DNA from: Gilliamella sp. B3022
Lineage (GTDB): Bacteria; Pseudomonadota; Gammaproteobacteria; Enterobacterales; Orbaceae
Reading direction: 5' to 3'
Assembly: GCF_028751545.1 (NCBI RefSeq)
Contig: NZ_CP071867.1
Location: 248,001-312,000, forward strand
DNA: 64,000 bases
The translations under genes and the position numbers were made by a program. The notes beneath the pieces were generated by a model. That model was not told where the DNA came from. It was given only the letters and a program-made list of their open reading frames with translations, and made no database searches. Positions 1 to 12,858 of the stretch are shown here, one piece after another; within the stretch, counting starts at the first letter, position 1, and each line of letters starts with the position of its first letter.

Positions 1-574
1 TGATGTTAAAACTGCTTTTTTTGCGTTTCGGTAATTTATAATGAGTCAGCAAAATGAATAATATTGCCAGACCCATTAATAAAGCAATCACTAGACCAAA
101 ATACAACACATTCTGCGGAAAATACTGTAATAGTGCTTGCCCTAACACCGTGCCTAAATAATAAGTGGTTAAATACACCGCTAGCATTTTTCCTCGAGTA
201 CGTACGGTTCCTGTTACTAAAATACAACTTTCAATCACCACCCAAGTTACTGCACAGGCAATACCAATAAAAAATCGCCATATTACCCAGCTATAAAAAT
301 CCATTGAAAAGCTTAAACCAATAGTCGCAATAGCAAAGATAATACAACTGTAGGTATAGGTATAACGAGCGTTAAATTTACCAATAAACCAATTAGCAAA
401 AATGGTACCAAACAAGTTTCCAGCAAAGTAACTTGAACCGACTAAACCAATTTGCCCTAGTGAAAACTCATTACGCACTAACCATAACGGCACTTGGGTA
501 TTGAGTGCCGATAAAGCGATTGTCACAAATAATAAGCTTGTTAATAAAATAGGAAATGAATAAGAATGTTTCAT
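1..574 (-). CDS. ycaD: YcaD-family MFS transporter, 3' end outside window
   Basis: Reading leftward from the ATG at 574 the frame stays open to the window edge (191 codons), so only the N-terminal half is present. The protein starts MKHSYSFPILLTSLLF and has repeated hydrophobic segments. The stretch ALNTQVPLWL, then GLVGSSYFAGNLFGT, matches my recollection of E. coli YcaD (about 382 residues), a major facilitator superfamily member of unknown substrate in the inner membrane. It lies 100 bp downstream of murB on the same strand. The assignment to MFS is firm; the YcaD subfamily is from remembered similarity, and function is unknown. Confidence 0.8.
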   Translation of the reverse strand, partial: MKHSYSFPILLTSLLFVTIALSALNTQVPLWLVRNEFSLGQIGLVGSSYFAGNLFGTIFANWFIGKFNARYTYTYSCIIFAIATIGLSFSMDFYSWVIWRFFIGIACAVTWVVIESCILVTGTVRTRGKMLAVYLTTYYLGTVLGQALLQYFPQNVLYFGLVIALLMGLAILFILLTHYKLPKRKKSSFNI

Positions 575-674
575 CGTTTTTTACTATATTGTTGTTTAAT
601 TATAATTGTTACTTGATTATAAATTATTTTTTGCTACCTAAATGATGGACAATTTAAATTTATAACAGTGTTAG

Positions 675-1685
675 TTATAAAAAGTTATCTACATCAATTT
701 CAGCTGTTTGGCCAATAAAACGAATTTCAGGCGAGAGACTAACCGAAAATTTTCGCAATACGGCATTTCGAACATAACGCGCTAACTCAACCACATCTTG
801 AGCCGTTGCATTATTTTTATTGACTAATACTAGTGCTTGATTTTGATGCACTGCAGCACCACCTAATTGAAATCCTTTTAAACCACATTGATCAATAAGC
901 CAACCCGCAGCGAGTTTGACTTGATTATCTGCTTGGGGATATATTGGCATGGTTGGGTAAATTTCAAGTAGTTTATCGGCAACTCTTTTGTCAACTACTG
1001 GATTTTTAAAAAAACTCCCCCCATTTCCTAGCACCTTAGGATCAGGCAGTTTGCTAAGACGGATTTCACAAACTTTATCAAAGATCATCTTAGGGGTAAC
1101 ATTTTTCGGATCAAAGTTACGTAATTCGCCATAGGTTAACACAGGCTGCCACTGTTTAGGTAATTTAATCCCGACATAAATCACCGCATACCCATCTGCA
1201 TACTGCTGTTTAAAAATACTTTCACGATAACCATATTGACCATCCGTTACCGTAATGATTTTTCCAGTAGCAAGTTCTAATAATTGCACATAATCTGCCA
1301 CTTTTTGAAACTCAACGCCATAAGCGCCAATATTTTGAATTGGTGCTGAACCTACACAACCTGGAATTAACGCTAAATTTTCAAGCCCCGCGATATTATT
1401 CGCAATAGTATGTAATACAAGTTGATGCCAAATTTCGCCCGCACCCACTTTTAAATTCCAGGCTTTTTCGGTTTCGGTAACAGTAATACCGTCAATTCGA
1501 TTAACAATCACAATTCCTTGAAAATCACAAGTAAAAAGCGTATTACTACCTTCACCAAGCATCATAATTGGTAGATTCTGATGATTATTTTGCCAAACAT
1601 GCATTAATTGTTCAACCGTAGTTACTGTTACCACTTTTTGAGCATAAACTTCAAGATTAAAGGTATTTGGGATTCTTTGTTTCAT
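675..1685 (-). CDS. murB: UDP-N-acetylenolpyruvoylglucosamine reductase
   Basis: MurB is the cytoplasmic FAD enzyme that reduces UDP-GlcNAc-enolpyruvate with NADPH to UDP-MurNAc, the second committed step of peptidoglycan precursor synthesis. The 336-residue product is close to the 342 of E. coli. Visible features are the FAD-binding LGEGSNTLF (about residue 43), IPGCVGSAPIQNIGAYG (107-123), YGYRESIFK (161-169) and the catalytic serine of GNGGSFFKNP (Ser224). This is the type I (E. coli-like) form. It is transcribed away from the deo block, with a 568 bp gap between the two starts. No frame break is seen. Confidence 0.97.
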   Translation of the reverse strand: MKQRIPNTFNLEVYAQKVVTVTTVEQLMHVWQNNHQNLPIMMLGEGSNTLFTCDFQGIVIVNRIDGITVTETEKAWNLKVGAGEIWHQLVLHTIANNIAGLENLALIPGCVGSAPIQNIGAYGVEFQKVADYVQLLELATGKIITVTDGQYGYRESIFKQQYADGYAVIYVGIKLPKQWQPVLTYGELRNFDPKNVTPKMIFDKVCEIRLSKLPDPKVLGNGGSFFKNPVVDKRVADKLLEIYPTMPIYPQADNQVKLAAGWLIDQCGLKGFQLGGAAVHQNQALVLVNKNNATAQDVVELARYVRNAVLRKFSVSLSPEIRFIGQTAEIDVDNFL

Positions 1686-2253
1686 TCATTACAACCTTAT
1701 CAGGGTGGAAATAGACAGCCAATAATAAATTGTTTTAGATGTTTTATTCGATATTACTGGGTAATTTATCACTTATGGCTGCATATATTATCACAGTGGT
1801 TAATCTTATATTATTAATTATTTAATCCCGAATCATTATAAGATTATTGGCAATCCAAAATATGTACATTTATTAATATTTTAATTACAAAAATGTGATA
1901 ATGATCGACTTTGGTGGATCAATTAATCAAATAAACGGCTAAAGTCATGCTTAAATCTTTTTTGTTTTTTTAGATCATGTATTATAGATGCCTGAGTGAT
2001 GTCTTTTAAAATTACAGTTAAACTGATTATTGTTTATAGATACATTTAGTGCAAATAATAGACGTTATCATCTAGATTTCATATCAAGGGTGTTATTACT
2101 TAAATGACTATTATAAAATAGACAGCTACATATGAAGACTTGTTCGAGTGACTGTTGTTCCTTAATTCGTACCCACGCATATAAGCTTATAGTAAAATGC
2201 CGGTATGAAGATAACTTGTAACAAGATACGTTTTTGATAAGTTCGAGGAAATT
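1686..2253. other. Intergenic region between murB and deoB
   Basis: This 568 bp AT-rich divergent region has no convincing gene on either strand. It must hold the promoters for murB (-) and for the nucleoside block (+). A TGTGA half-site lies at 1894-1898, but the partner half (TCGAC, 1905-1909) is poor, so I do not call a CRP site. The deoB ribosome binding site GAGGAA ends 4 bp before the ATG at 2254. Confidence 0.5.
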
Positions 2254-3483
2254 ATGAAAAGAGTTTTTATTATGATCCTAGATTCGTTTGGGATTGGGAG
2301 TGCCAAAGATGCGCCAAAATTTGGTGATGAAGGCGCCGACACATTAGGTCATATTGCCGAACAATGCGCATTAGGAAAAGCAGAACAAGGACGCAGTGGC
2401 ACACTTAAATTACCTAATTTAGGTAAATTAGGGTTAATTGAAGCCGCATATGAGTCAACGGGTCACTATCCAAAAGGCATGCAAACCGAAGGTGAAATTA
2501 TTGGTGCTTATGGTTATGCTAGCGAAATTTCTTCGGGTAAAGATACACCCTCTGGACATTGGGAAATTGCTGGCGTTCCAGTATTGTTTGATTGGGGTTA
2601 CTTTACCGATACAACCAATAGTTTTCCTCAAGATCTGTTAGATAAAATTGTCTCTCGCGCAAAACTTCCTGGTTACCTTGGCAATTGCCACTCATCGGGT
2701 ACAGTTATTCTGGACGAGCTTGGTGCTGAACACATGGCGACCGGTAAGCCTATCTTCTATACATCCGCGGATTCAGTTTTCCAAATTGCTTGTCATGAAG
2801 AAACGTTTGGTTTAGACAAACTTTACGAAGTGTGCGAAATCGCACGTGATGAACTCAATAAAAGTGATTACAACATTGGTCGCGTTATTGCTAGACCTTT
2901 TGTTGGAAAAAAAGCAGGCGAATTTGTGAGAACTGGTAATCGCCATGATCTTGCGGTTGAGCCACCAGCACCAACCATGTTAAAGAAATTGGTTGACGAA
3001 AAACAAGGCAACGTTGTTTCGATTGGTAAAATCGCTGATATATATGCCCATGTTGGGATCACCAAAAAGGTTAAAGCAACAGGCATAGAAGCTTTATTTA
3101 ATGCCTCATTAGAAGAAATTAAACAAGCCAAAGATAATACCATTGTTTTTACTAATTTTGTTGATTTTGATTCCTCTTATGGACACAGACGTGATGTAGC
3201 TGGTTATGCTGCTGCATTAGAATATTTTGATAGTCGCTTACCTGAAATGTTAGCGCTAATTGAACCAGGCGATCTTTTAATTATCAGTGCGGATCATGGT
3301 TGCGATCCAACTTGGGCAGGTACTGATCATACGCGCGAACATATCCCTGTTTTAGTGTATGGTGATAGTGTACCAGTAGGCTCATTAGGGCATCGTGAAA
3401 CTTTTGCCGATATTGGACAAAGTGTCGCTGATTATTTTGATTTATCGGCAATGGAATATGGTAAATCTTTTATTAACAAGTAG
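2254..3483 (+). CDS. deoB: Phosphopentomutase
   Basis: DeoB interconverts ribose 1-phosphate and ribose 5-phosphate, and likewise the deoxyribose forms, channelling the sugar released by nucleoside phosphorylases into the pentose phosphate pathway. At 409 residues it matches the E. coli length (407). It shows the alkaline-phosphatase-superfamily metal motifs: [11 protein letters not shown] near the N-terminus, DTPSGHWE near residue 97, and [21 protein letters not shown] near the C-terminus (Asp and His ligands). GAGGAA precedes the ATG. It heads the + strand nucleoside block, with deoD 50 bp downstream. deoC (deoxyribose-phosphate aldolase) is not in this window. Confidence 0.97.
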   Translation: MKRVFIMILDSFGIGSAKDAPKFGDEGADTLGHIAEQCALGKAEQGRSGTLKLPNLGKLGLIEAAYESTGHYPKGMQTEGEIIGAYGYASEISSGKDTPSGHWEIAGVPVLFDWGYFTDTTNSFPQDLLDKIVSRAKLPGYLGNCHSSGTVILDELGAEHMATGKPIFYTSADSVFQIACHEETFGLDKLYEVCEIARDELNKSDYNIGRVIARPFVGKKAGEFVRTGNRHDLAVEPPAPTMLKKLVDEKQGNVVSIGKIADIYAHVGITKKVKATGIEALFNASLEEIKQAKDNTIVFTNFVDFDSSYGHRRDVAGYAAALEYFDSRLPEMLALIEPGDLLIISADHGCDPTWAGTDHTREHIPVLVYGDSVPVGSLGHRETFADIGQSVADYFDLSAMEYGKSFINK

Positions 3484-3533
3484 CAAATGAAGTTAATGTA
3501 ATCGTTTTTTGAAATAAAGATCAGGAGAATTAG

Positions 3534-4247
3534 ATGTCTACCCCACATATTAACGCAGTTGATAATGCTTTTGCAGAAACAGTTTTGATGCCTGGCGATC
3601 CGTTACGTGCAAAATTTATCGCTGAAACATTTTTAGAGGATGCGCAAGAAGTAACAAATGTAAGAGCCATGTTAGGTTTTACTGGTTATTACAAAGGAAA
3701 AAAAGTTTCAATCATGGGGCATGGCATGGGCATTCCATCTTGTTCTATTTATGCAACTGAATTGGTTAAATTTTACGGTGTTAAAAACATTATTCGTATT
3801 GGCTCTTGTGGTGCCATTAGCCCTAATGTAAACCTTGGGGATGTGATAGTTGGGATGGGTGCTTGCACCGATTCAAAAGTTAATCGTTTACGTTTTAAAG
3901 ATAGCGATTTTGCTGCAATTGCCGATTTTGATTTAACCTGTAATGCTGTTAATGCTGCTAAAAATTTAGGCGTAAACGTAAAAGTGGGTAATCTATTTTC
4001 CGCTGATCTTTTCTACAGTGTCGATCCTGAAATGTTCGATATCATGGAAAAATACAATATTCTAGGCGTAGAGATGGAAGCTGCTGGTATTTATGGTGTG
4101 GCAGCTGAATACGGCGCAAAAGCACTTGCTATCTGTACGGTGTCTGATCATATTCGTAAAGGTGATGCGATGACGCCAGAACAGCGTCAGCTTGGTTTTA
4201 AAGAGATGATAACCGTTGCGTTAGAATCTGTACTATTCAATCAATAA
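3534..4247 (+). CDS. deoD: Purine-nucleoside phosphorylase, DeoD type
   Basis: DeoD phosphorolyses purine (deoxy)nucleosides to free base and (deoxy)ribose 1-phosphate in the cytoplasm; the sugar phosphate then feeds DeoB next door. The 237-residue length fits the hexameric family (E. coli 239). Signature stretches are [13 protein letters not shown] (phosphate-binding Arg), [30 protein letters not shown] (ribose-binding Glu) and the catalytic SDH near the C-terminus. AGGAG lies before the ATG. A strong intrinsic terminator directly follows, so deoBD is probably one transcript. Confidence 0.97.
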   Translation: MSTPHINAVDNAFAETVLMPGDPLRAKFIAETFLEDAQEVTNVRAMLGFTGYYKGKKVSIMGHGMGIPSCSIYATELVKFYGVKNIIRIGSCGAISPNVNLGDVIVGMGACTDSKVNRLRFKDSDFAAIADFDLTCNAVNAAKNLGVNVKVGNLFSADLFYSVDPEMFDIMEKYNILGVEMEAAGIYGVAAEYGAKALAICTVSDHIRKGDAMTPEQRQLGFKEMITVALESVLFNQ

Positions 4248-4251
4248 TCAT

Positions 4252-4279
4252 AAATGGCAGATTAACTGCCATTTTTTTT
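4252..4279 (+). terminator. Intrinsic terminator after deoD
   Basis: The inverted repeat AATGGCAG / CTGCCATT (4253-4260 and 4266-4273) has a 5-nt loop and runs into a T8 tract. It begins about 5 bp after the deoD stop. Confidence 0.85.
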
Positions 4280-4401
4280 AACTAAATATTGATAGGTAAA
4301 GCACTATAAAAATGATAATAGTATTTACCTAAATTTAAATTTTTTTATTCGTAATTGTTAGGCAATAGATTATCAAATATGTCATTTAATAAGGAATCAA
4401 A

Positions 4402-5652
4402 ATGAATATTAAGTTTAAACTTAAGATTATATTTTTCTTACAATTTTTTATCTGGGGGAGTTGGCTGATCACCTTAGGTTCTTACATGATGGAGACGTTA
4501 CATTTTAATGGTATGACAGTAGGTTCAGTGTATGGCACAATGGGGATAGCGTCATTATTTATGCCGGGCTTACTAGGTGTTGTGGCAGATAGATGGATTC
4601 CAGCTAATCGTTTATTCATGCTTTGTCATTTAATTGGTGCAATTACGTTATTTATTGCAGCATCAGTCACATCACCATTTATGATGGTAGTAATAATTTT
4701 GATACATTGCCTTGCGTTTATGCCAACTATTGCAATTTCAAACTCCATCTCTTATTCTTGCTTAGAAGCACAAAATCTTGATGTAATTTCCCAATTTCCG
4801 AAAATAAGAATTTTTGGTACTATTGGCTTTATTGTCGCCATGTGGCTAGTAAGCTTCTTAAAATTTGGATTAAGTAACATGCAACTTTATATTGCTGCTG
4901 CTGGTTCAATTTTACTTAGCTTATATTCATTAACACTACCATTAATTACCATTACTAAAGACAACTCGAAAAGAAAATCTTTAGCTAGTTCTTTAGGGTT
5001 AGACGCATTTGTATTGTTCAAACAACCAAGAATTGCAATCTTTTTTGTCTTTGCCGTTTTTCTTGGTGGTATTTTGCAAATAACGAATACGTTTGGTAAT
5101 CCGTTTTTACTTTCGTTTAAAAGCATTCCTGAATATGCCGATAGCTTAGTTGTGCAATACCCTTCAGTATTATTGTCTATTTCACAAATGTCTGAAGTAG
5201 TGTTTATTCTGTTTGTTCCATTTTTTATGAAACGACTTGGTATCAAATATGTCATGTTAATTAGTATGCTTGCTTGGGTAGCGCGTTTTGGTTTATTTGC
5301 TTACGGTGATCCGTCTCCAACAGGCTTTATATTACTGCTTTTATCTATGATAGTTTACGGATGTGCGTTTGATTTTTATAATATTTCTGGCTCAATGTAT
5401 GTTGAAAAATCGGTCTCACCAAGTATCCGTAATAGTGCGCAAGGTCTATTTATGATCATGACCAATGGTTTCGGAGCTTATTTAGGTTCAACCATCAGTG
5501 GCATTGTTGTTGATCATTACACAATAAATGGCCTTATCGATTGGCGTACCATATGGCTCATTTTTGCTGGTTACTCTTTATTATTGGCAGTGGTGTTTAT
5601 GATCATTTTTAAAAATGATGACTTAAATAAACCAACAGCTGCAAATAGTTAA
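4402..5652 (+). CDS. nupG: NupG-type nucleoside:H+ symporter
   Basis: This 416-residue polytopic inner-membrane protein matches the nucleoside:H+ symporter family (NupG and XapB, about 418 residues). It starts MNIKFKLKIIFFLQFFIWG and has around twelve hydrophobic segments. The N-terminal WGSWLITLGSYM and the conserved DRWIPANRL loop between early helices are typical of NupG. Its place between deoD and adenosine deaminase supports nucleoside import as the role. It is separated from deoD by a terminator, so it probably has its own promoter in the AT-rich 4280-4401 interval. Exact specificity (NupG-like or XapB-like) cannot be decided from sequence alone. Confidence 0.88.
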   Translation: MNIKFKLKIIFFLQFFIWGSWLITLGSYMMETLHFNGMTVGSVYGTMGIASLFMPGLLGVVADRWIPANRLFMLCHLIGAITLFIAASVTSPFMMVVIILIHCLAFMPTIAISNSISYSCLEAQNLDVISQFPKIRIFGTIGFIVAMWLVSFLKFGLSNMQLYIAAAGSILLSLYSLTLPLITITKDNSKRKSLASSLGLDAFVLFKQPRIAIFFVFAVFLGGILQITNTFGNPFLLSFKSIPEYADSLVVQYPSVLLSISQMSEVVFILFVPFFMKRLGIKYVMLISMLAWVARFGLFAYGDPSPTGFILLLLSMIVYGCAFDFYNISGSMYVEKSVSPSIRNSAQGLFMIMTNGFGAYLGSTISGIVVDHYTINGLIDWRTIWLIFAGYSLLLAVVFMIIFKNDDLNKPTAANS

Positions 5653-5699
5653 TTAATCATTTGTGACGTGTTAAATAAAACTCTTATAATCAAAGTGTT

Positions 5700-5721
5700 G
5701 GCAGCAACCACGGTTGTTGCC
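5700..5721 (+). terminator. Hairpin downstream of the nucleoside permease
   Basis: GGCAGCAAC (5700-5708) pairs with GTTGTTGCC (5713-5721) with one G-U pair and a 4-nt loop. The following TTCTTGC is a poor U-tract, so termination may be partial. The remaining gap up to 5945 shows no gene. Confidence 0.45.
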
Positions 5722-5945
5722 TTCTTGCAAAATATGTAATGCATTACAATGACTTTAATGCATCTTACTGCATAAAAACTGATTAAGTTACATAAAATGT
5801 ATGGCAATGAGATGTCTGATCAAGGTAAAATAGTAAAGATTATGATTAACAAAGCTAAAGTTGTTATGCTTAGCTTTCCAATCAGTGTTTTTCATATCAT
5901 TATTATTTATACTTAATTGGCAAAATAAACTAGATAAAATATTAA

Positions 5946-7109
5946 ATGAATACACATACTGTTCCAAAAGTTATTTTACATGAGCATATTGAAGGTAGTA
6001 TTACACCTTTTATGGCAAAACAGTTAGCCGAAAAAAATCGCATCGTTTTTCCTGAATCTTTATGTTATAAAGCAGGTCAATATGATGCAAACGAGTATAA
6101 AAATGGTCGATATTGCTATGATGAAACTGACTTTGTTCAATTCATTCAAACTTATGACACTGTTTCCAATTTTGTAAAAACGCCCGAAGATTATTATTTA
6201 ATTACCTACGACTTCCTCAGTAGAAATGCCAAACAAGGATTAATATATTGCGAGCTTTTCATCTCTCCTTTTCATATCTGTACGACTAAAATTGAGGATG
6301 AAATTATTTGGGATCAAAAAAGATTTCAACAAACACTCAGTCAAATGGATAACGCCATTACGGATATACAAAAAAAGTATAATATGACTGTTAGGTATCA
6401 TGTTATCGGTGTTAGGCATCTAGGTGCTAAAATCGTTTATGACACATTACGTTTTATTAAAGATAATCCTCACCAATTTATCACTGGATTTAATATTGCG
6501 GGAAATGAAAGTTTTGGTCATTTTGATGATTTTAAAGATGCGCATGAATTAGCAACTCAGCTGAAACTAAAAAAATCTTATCATGCAGGCGAAATTGAGT
6601 CTGCTGAAAGCATTATTCAAGCACTCAAACATGGGGCACAAAGAATTGGACATGGTATCCGCGCTATTGAGAACAATAACTTGATTCGTGAGTTGGTTGA
6701 GAAAAAAGTGACTTTAGAAATTGCTTTAACCAGCAATCGTATACTGGTTAATGAACTTCATGGCGATATTCGAAATCACCCTGTTCGCCAACTTTATGAT
6801 TACGGTGTACGTATAACATTAAATACAGATGATGCCGGAATTTTTGGTACAGACATCGAAAAAGAGTATCACCTTGCCTCATCAATATTTGGTTTTTCAA
6901 GATTAGAATTATTGGATATTACTTTATGTGGTATTGATGCCGCTTTTGTTGAAGATTCAGTAAAAGAGCAATTAACTAACGATGTTTTGTCATGTTTTAC
7001 ATTAGATGACAAACAAACACTCCAAGCAGCAATCCATGACACAAATTATCATCCTGCAATTATAGAACGATTCATTAAATATCAAAAGTCACTACCAATA
7101 ACGAGTTAG
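5946..7109 (+). CDS. add: Adenosine deaminase family protein
   Basis: It deaminates (deoxy)adenosine to (deoxy)inosine, which DeoD can then split. The 387-residue amidohydrolase fold carries the metal HxH in ILHEHIEGSI near the N-terminus, then YHAGE (about residue 215), RIGHG (about 235) and the NTDDAGIFGT metal/substrate motif near residue 295. The N-terminal part has an insertion relative to the 333-residue E. coli Add, so it belongs to a longer branch of the family. The ATG at 5946 has no strong Shine-Dalgarno. cpdB follows 33 bp later and may be co-transcribed. Adenosine is the likeliest substrate, but related 6-aminodeoxyfutalosine or adenine deaminases share the motifs. Confidence 0.85.
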   Translation: MNTHTVPKVILHEHIEGSITPFMAKQLAEKNRIVFPESLCYKAGQYDANEYKNGRYCYDETDFVQFIQTYDTVSNFVKTPEDYYLITYDFLSRNAKQGLIYCELFISPFHICTTKIEDEIIWDQKRFQQTLSQMDNAITDIQKKYNMTVRYHVIGVRHLGAKIVYDTLRFIKDNPHQFITGFNIAGNESFGHFDDFKDAHELATQLKLKKSYHAGEIESAESIIQALKHGAQRIGHGIRAIENNNLIRELVEKKVTLEIALTSNRILVNELHGDIRNHPVRQLYDYGVRITLNTDDAGIFGTDIEKEYHLASSIFGFSRLELLDITLCGIDAAFVEDSVKEQLTNDVLSCFTLDDKQTLQAAIHDTNYHPAIIERFIKYQKSLPITS

Positions 7110-7142
7110 TGGATAACCATGTCAGAGAAATAGGAGATTTAT

Positions 7143-9543
<2,401 letters not shown>

Positions 9544-9628
9544 TTAGAATCAATTGCAAGTAAAATGGATAAAATTAGATATAAAAAGCCCCTTACCGTA
9601 GTTAAAACTTTTTTGACTATATTTTCAT

Positions 9629-9654
9629 ACATAAACGCAACTGAACGTTTATGT
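9629..9654. repeat. Inverted repeat between cdd and pdp
   Basis: ACATAAACG (9629-9637) and CGTTTATGT (9646-9654) form a perfect 9-bp inverted repeat with an 8-nt spacer, 61 bp before the pdp start. TTGACT at 9612-9617 resembles a -35 element. It could be an operator or a weak terminator; no clear U-tract follows beyond AATTTTTAT. Confidence 0.5.
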
Positions 9655-9714
9655 AATTTTTATATGATCAAGTTGATAAACTAATTTGATTTATTGTTTT
9701 AAGTGAGAGAGATA

Positions 9715-11016
9715 ATGAGATTTGTAGATATTATTGAAAAAAAACGTGATGGCAATGCTTTAAGCACAGAAGAAATTCAATTTTTTATCACTAACTACAC
9801 CAATGGCACCATTCCAGATTATCAAGTTAGTGCATTATTAATGGCCATTTATTATCAAGGTATGACATCAAAAGAGTGTGCAGATTTAACCAGTGCCATG
9901 ATGCATTCAGGTGATACGGTTGATTTATCTTCAATCAACGGCATTAAAGTTGATAAACATTCAACTGGAGGTGTAGGTGATACCACAACTTTAGTACTTG
10001 CTCCACTCGTTGCAGCATTGGATATTCCCGTTGCAAAAATGTCAGGGCGTGGCCTTGGCCATACTGGCGGAACAAATGACAAATTCGAATCCATTCCAGG
10101 ATTTAAAATTGAATTAGCTAAACAAGACTTTATCAATCAAGTCAATCAAAAAGGTGTCGCGGTAATCGGACAGTCAGGAAATCTAACTCCAGCAGACAAA
10201 AAACTGTACTCTCTTCGAGATGTGACAGCTACGGTTAATTCAATTCCATTGATTGCAAGCTCAATTATGAGTAAAAAATTAGCCGCAGGTGCAGATGCTA
10301 TTGTGCTAGATGTGAAAACTGGTGACGGTGCGCTAATGAAAAACATGGCGGATTCCGAAAAATTAGCTCAAGAAATGGTCAACATTGGCAATCAAATTGG
10401 TCGTAGAACTATGGCGATTATTTCAGACATGTCTCAACCACTTGGTTATGCAATTGGTAATGCATTAGAAGTTAAAGAAGCTATTGACACTTTAAAAGGA
10501 CATGGTCCTGCTGACTTAACTGAATTGGTGTTAACACTTGGCAGTCAAATGGTCGTATTAGCAAATAAAGCCAAAACACTTGATGAAGCACGGGAAAAAC
10601 TGCAAGAGGTCATCAAAAATGGCAAAGCTGTAGAAAAATTTAAAACCTTAATCGAAGCTCAAGGTGGAGACAGTTCTGTAGTTGACCATCCGGAAAAATT
10701 AGCCAGTGCGCCATATCAAATTGCCCTCCCTGCACTTAAATCAGGTTACGTTTCAAAAATTATTGCTGATCAAATAGGGATTGCAGCGATGCAACTTGGC
10801 GCAGGTCGAGCAACAAAAGAAGATATTATCGATCCAGCTGTTGGAATTATGTTACATAAAAAAGTAGGTGATAAAGTTGCCGAAGGTGAAGCATTGCTCA
10901 CTATACATGCGAATACCGATAAAATTGATGCAATCAAACAAAAACTCTATGATAACATTACTATTAGTGATAATGCGATAGAACCGCAATTGATTTATAA
11001 AGTCATTACGGAATAA
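9715..11016 (+). CDS. pdp: Pyrimidine-nucleoside phosphorylase, Bacillus Pdp type
   Basis: It phosphorolyses uridine, deoxyuridine and thymidine to base and (deoxy)ribose 1-phosphate. An in-frame GTG exists at 9703, but the ATG at 9715 with GAGAG upstream gives [17 protein letters not shown], the family start, and 433 residues. The sequence follows remembered B. subtilis Pdp over its whole length: [67 protein letters not shown] near residue 325 and the [11 protein letters not shown]-terminal stretch. E. coli DeoA differs at most of these places (for example GDVTSLMLGP). It occupies the deoA position in the pathway but is a different subfamily. Confidence 0.93.
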   Translation: MRFVDIIEKKRDGNALSTEEIQFFITNYTNGTIPDYQVSALLMAIYYQGMTSKECADLTSAMMHSGDTVDLSSINGIKVDKHSTGGVGDTTTLVLAPLVAALDIPVAKMSGRGLGHTGGTNDKFESIPGFKIELAKQDFINQVNQKGVAVIGQSGNLTPADKKLYSLRDVTATVNSIPLIASSIMSKKLAAGADAIVLDVKTGDGALMKNMADSEKLAQEMVNIGNQIGRRTMAIISDMSQPLGYAIGNALEVKEAIDTLKGHGPADLTELVLTLGSQMVVLANKAKTLDEAREKLQEVIKNGKAVEKFKTLIEAQGGDSSVVDHPEKLASAPYQIALPALKSGYVSKIIADQIGIAAMQLGAGRATKEDIIDPAVGIMLHKKVGDKVAEGEALLTIHANTDKIDAIKQKLYDNITISDNAIEPQLIYKVITE

Positions 11017-11045
11017 TTATAACGCCAAAGGAGTTAGGAGGCACC

Positions 11046-12719
11046 ATGTATCATTTACAATTATATAAAAAACTGTCACTGATTGCCATTTTAGGGTTAT
11101 TTTCTGTTCATGCTTTGGCTGATCAATCAACCGATCAAACTTGGCAAAAAGACAAGCCTTACCGATTTACAATTTTACATACCAACGATCACCATGGTCG
11201 TTTTTGGCAAAATGATATTGGTGAATATGGACTTGCCGCTCAAAAAACAGTTGTAGATCAAATCCGCAAAGAAGTTGCAGCAAAAGGTGGTAAATTACTG
11301 TTACTGTCTGGTGGTGATATTAATACTGGTGTCCCTGAATCTGATGTGCAGCACGCGAAACCCGATTTTATTGGTATGAACGAAATTGGGTATGATGCTA
11401 TGGCGGTGGGCAATCATGAATTTGATCATCCACTGCCAATCATTCGTGAACAACAAAAATGGGCTCAATTCCCATTTTTATCGGCCAATACTTACTTTAA
11501 AAACAGCGATAATCGTGTTTTTGATGCCTATAAAATGTTTAACTTAAATGGTATTAAAGTAGCCGTATTTGGATTGACTACAGACGATACCATCTTTTTA
11601 GCTTCTCCTAAAAATATTGACGGTATTGAATTTCGTAAAACCTTACCCGAAGCACAAAAAGTCATTGCTCAAATCAAGAAAACTGAACACCCTGATATGA
11701 TTATTGCTGTCACTCATATGGGACATTATGAAAATGGTGAACACGGTTCAATGGCCCCTGGCGATGTTGAATTAGCTCGAGGACTGCCAACTGGCGAATT
11801 AGATATGATTGTTGGGGGACATTCACAAAACCCAGTTTGTATGGCAAGTCCTAACAAACGAATTACCGAGTACGTACCGGGTACACCTTGTGCACCTGAT
11901 CAACAAAATGGCACTTGGATTGTTCAAGCCCATGAATGGGGAAAATACGTTGGTCGTGCCGATTTTATCTTTTTAAACGGTAAAATTACTCTAGAAAATT
12001 ACCAATTAATTCCAATCAATCTAAAAAAAGAAGTGGATAACGGTAATGGAACCAAGCGTCTTGAATATTACACTAGTGAAATCCAACAGAACCAAAATTT
12101 GTTGGAAACCCTAAAACCTTATCAAGAACAAGGTAAACAGCAATTATTAGTAAAAACTGGTGCATTATCAGGGCGGCTTGAAGGCGATCGTGATGTAGTT
12201 AGATTCCAACAAAGTAATATGGGTCAATTCTTACTCAGTGCTTTTGTTGAAAAAACGAAAGCTGATGTTGGCATTATGTCGGGGGGAATGATTCGTGATT
12301 CACTAATTGAAGGTGATATTACTTATCGCGATATTCTCAAGGTTGAACCTTTTGGTAACAGCGTAGTCTATTTTGAATTAACTGGAAGCGAATTAATCGA
12401 TTACCTTAACGTTGCGCTTAGCAAAAAACAGGGTTCAGGCGGTTATGCTCATTTAAAAAATATTACGTTAACTAAAGTGGGCAACAATATTGAAGATGTA
12501 AAAATTAATCATCAACCATTGGATCTGAAAAAAACGTATCGCATTGCGACTCTTGACTTTCTAGCTGCAGGAGGCGATGGCTACCCAATAACCAATACTT
12601 CACCCTCTTATGTGGATACCGGTTATCGAGACGCCGATGCAGTAAAACAATATTTTGAGTCACATTCCCCCATCAAGGCAAAAGATTATGAGCCTTTAAA
12701 TGTTATTTTAGAAAAATAA
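11046..12719 (+). CDS. ushA: UshA-type 5'-nucleotidase / UDP-sugar hydrolase
   Basis: This periplasmic enzyme dephosphorylates 5'-nucleotides and cleaves UDP-sugars, supplying nucleosides for import. The 557-residue product (E. coli UshA 550) starts with a signal peptide ending near SVHALA. Metal motifs are LHTNDHHGRFW, LSGGDINTG, GNHEFDHP, VTHMGHY and GGHSQNPVC; the C-terminal nucleotide-binding domain has MSGGMIRDSL, VEPFGNSVVYFELTG and FLAAGGDGYP. A strong GGAGG-containing Shine-Dalgarno sits 6 bp before the ATG. It starts 29 bp after pdp and is likely co-transcribed. Confidence 0.94.
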   Translation: MYHLQLYKKLSLIAILGLFSVHALADQSTDQTWQKDKPYRFTILHTNDHHGRFWQNDIGEYGLAAQKTVVDQIRKEVAAKGGKLLLLSGGDINTGVPESDVQHAKPDFIGMNEIGYDAMAVGNHEFDHPLPIIREQQKWAQFPFLSANTYFKNSDNRVFDAYKMFNLNGIKVAVFGLTTDDTIFLASPKNIDGIEFRKTLPEAQKVIAQIKKTEHPDMIIAVTHMGHYENGEHGSMAPGDVELARGLPTGELDMIVGGHSQNPVCMASPNKRITEYVPGTPCAPDQQNGTWIVQAHEWGKYVGRADFIFLNGKITLENYQLIPINLKKEVDNGNGTKRLEYYTSEIQQNQNLLETLKPYQEQGKQQLLVKTGALSGRLEGDRDVVRFQQSNMGQFLLSAFVEKTKADVGIMSGGMIRDSLIEGDITYRDILKVEPFGNSVVYFELTGSELIDYLNVALSKKQGSGGYAHLKNITLTKVGNNIEDVKINHQPLDLKKTYRIATLDFLAAGGDGYPITNTSPSYVDTGYRDADAVKQYFESHSPIKAKDYEPLNVILEK

Positions 12720-12764
12720 TCTTATGGTTTTATGGATTAAAATTATTAAGATAGACAATAAACG

Positions 12765-12790
12765 GCACTGATAACGATGATATTCAGTGC
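12765..12790 (+). terminator. Hairpin downstream of ushA
   Basis: GCACTGA (12765-12771) pairs with TCAGTGC (12784-12790) around a 12-nt loop, about 45 bp after the ushA stop. The run after it is only TTATCATT, so it may be a weak terminator or mRNA-end stabiliser. Confidence 0.4.
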
Positions 12791-12858
12791 TTATCATTAC
12801 GTAATTAGTCATAGAGATTTAATGTTGCTCTCAGCATATAGGTAATACAGAGGTATTT

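Noticed and set aside
36-270. Short open frames on both strands near the left edge
   Set aside because: They lie within the ycaD-type gene in other frames and have no start signals or family resemblance.
1894-1909. Possible CRP site upstream of deoB
   Set aside because: Only the left half TGTGA fits; the right half TCGAC differs at most positions.
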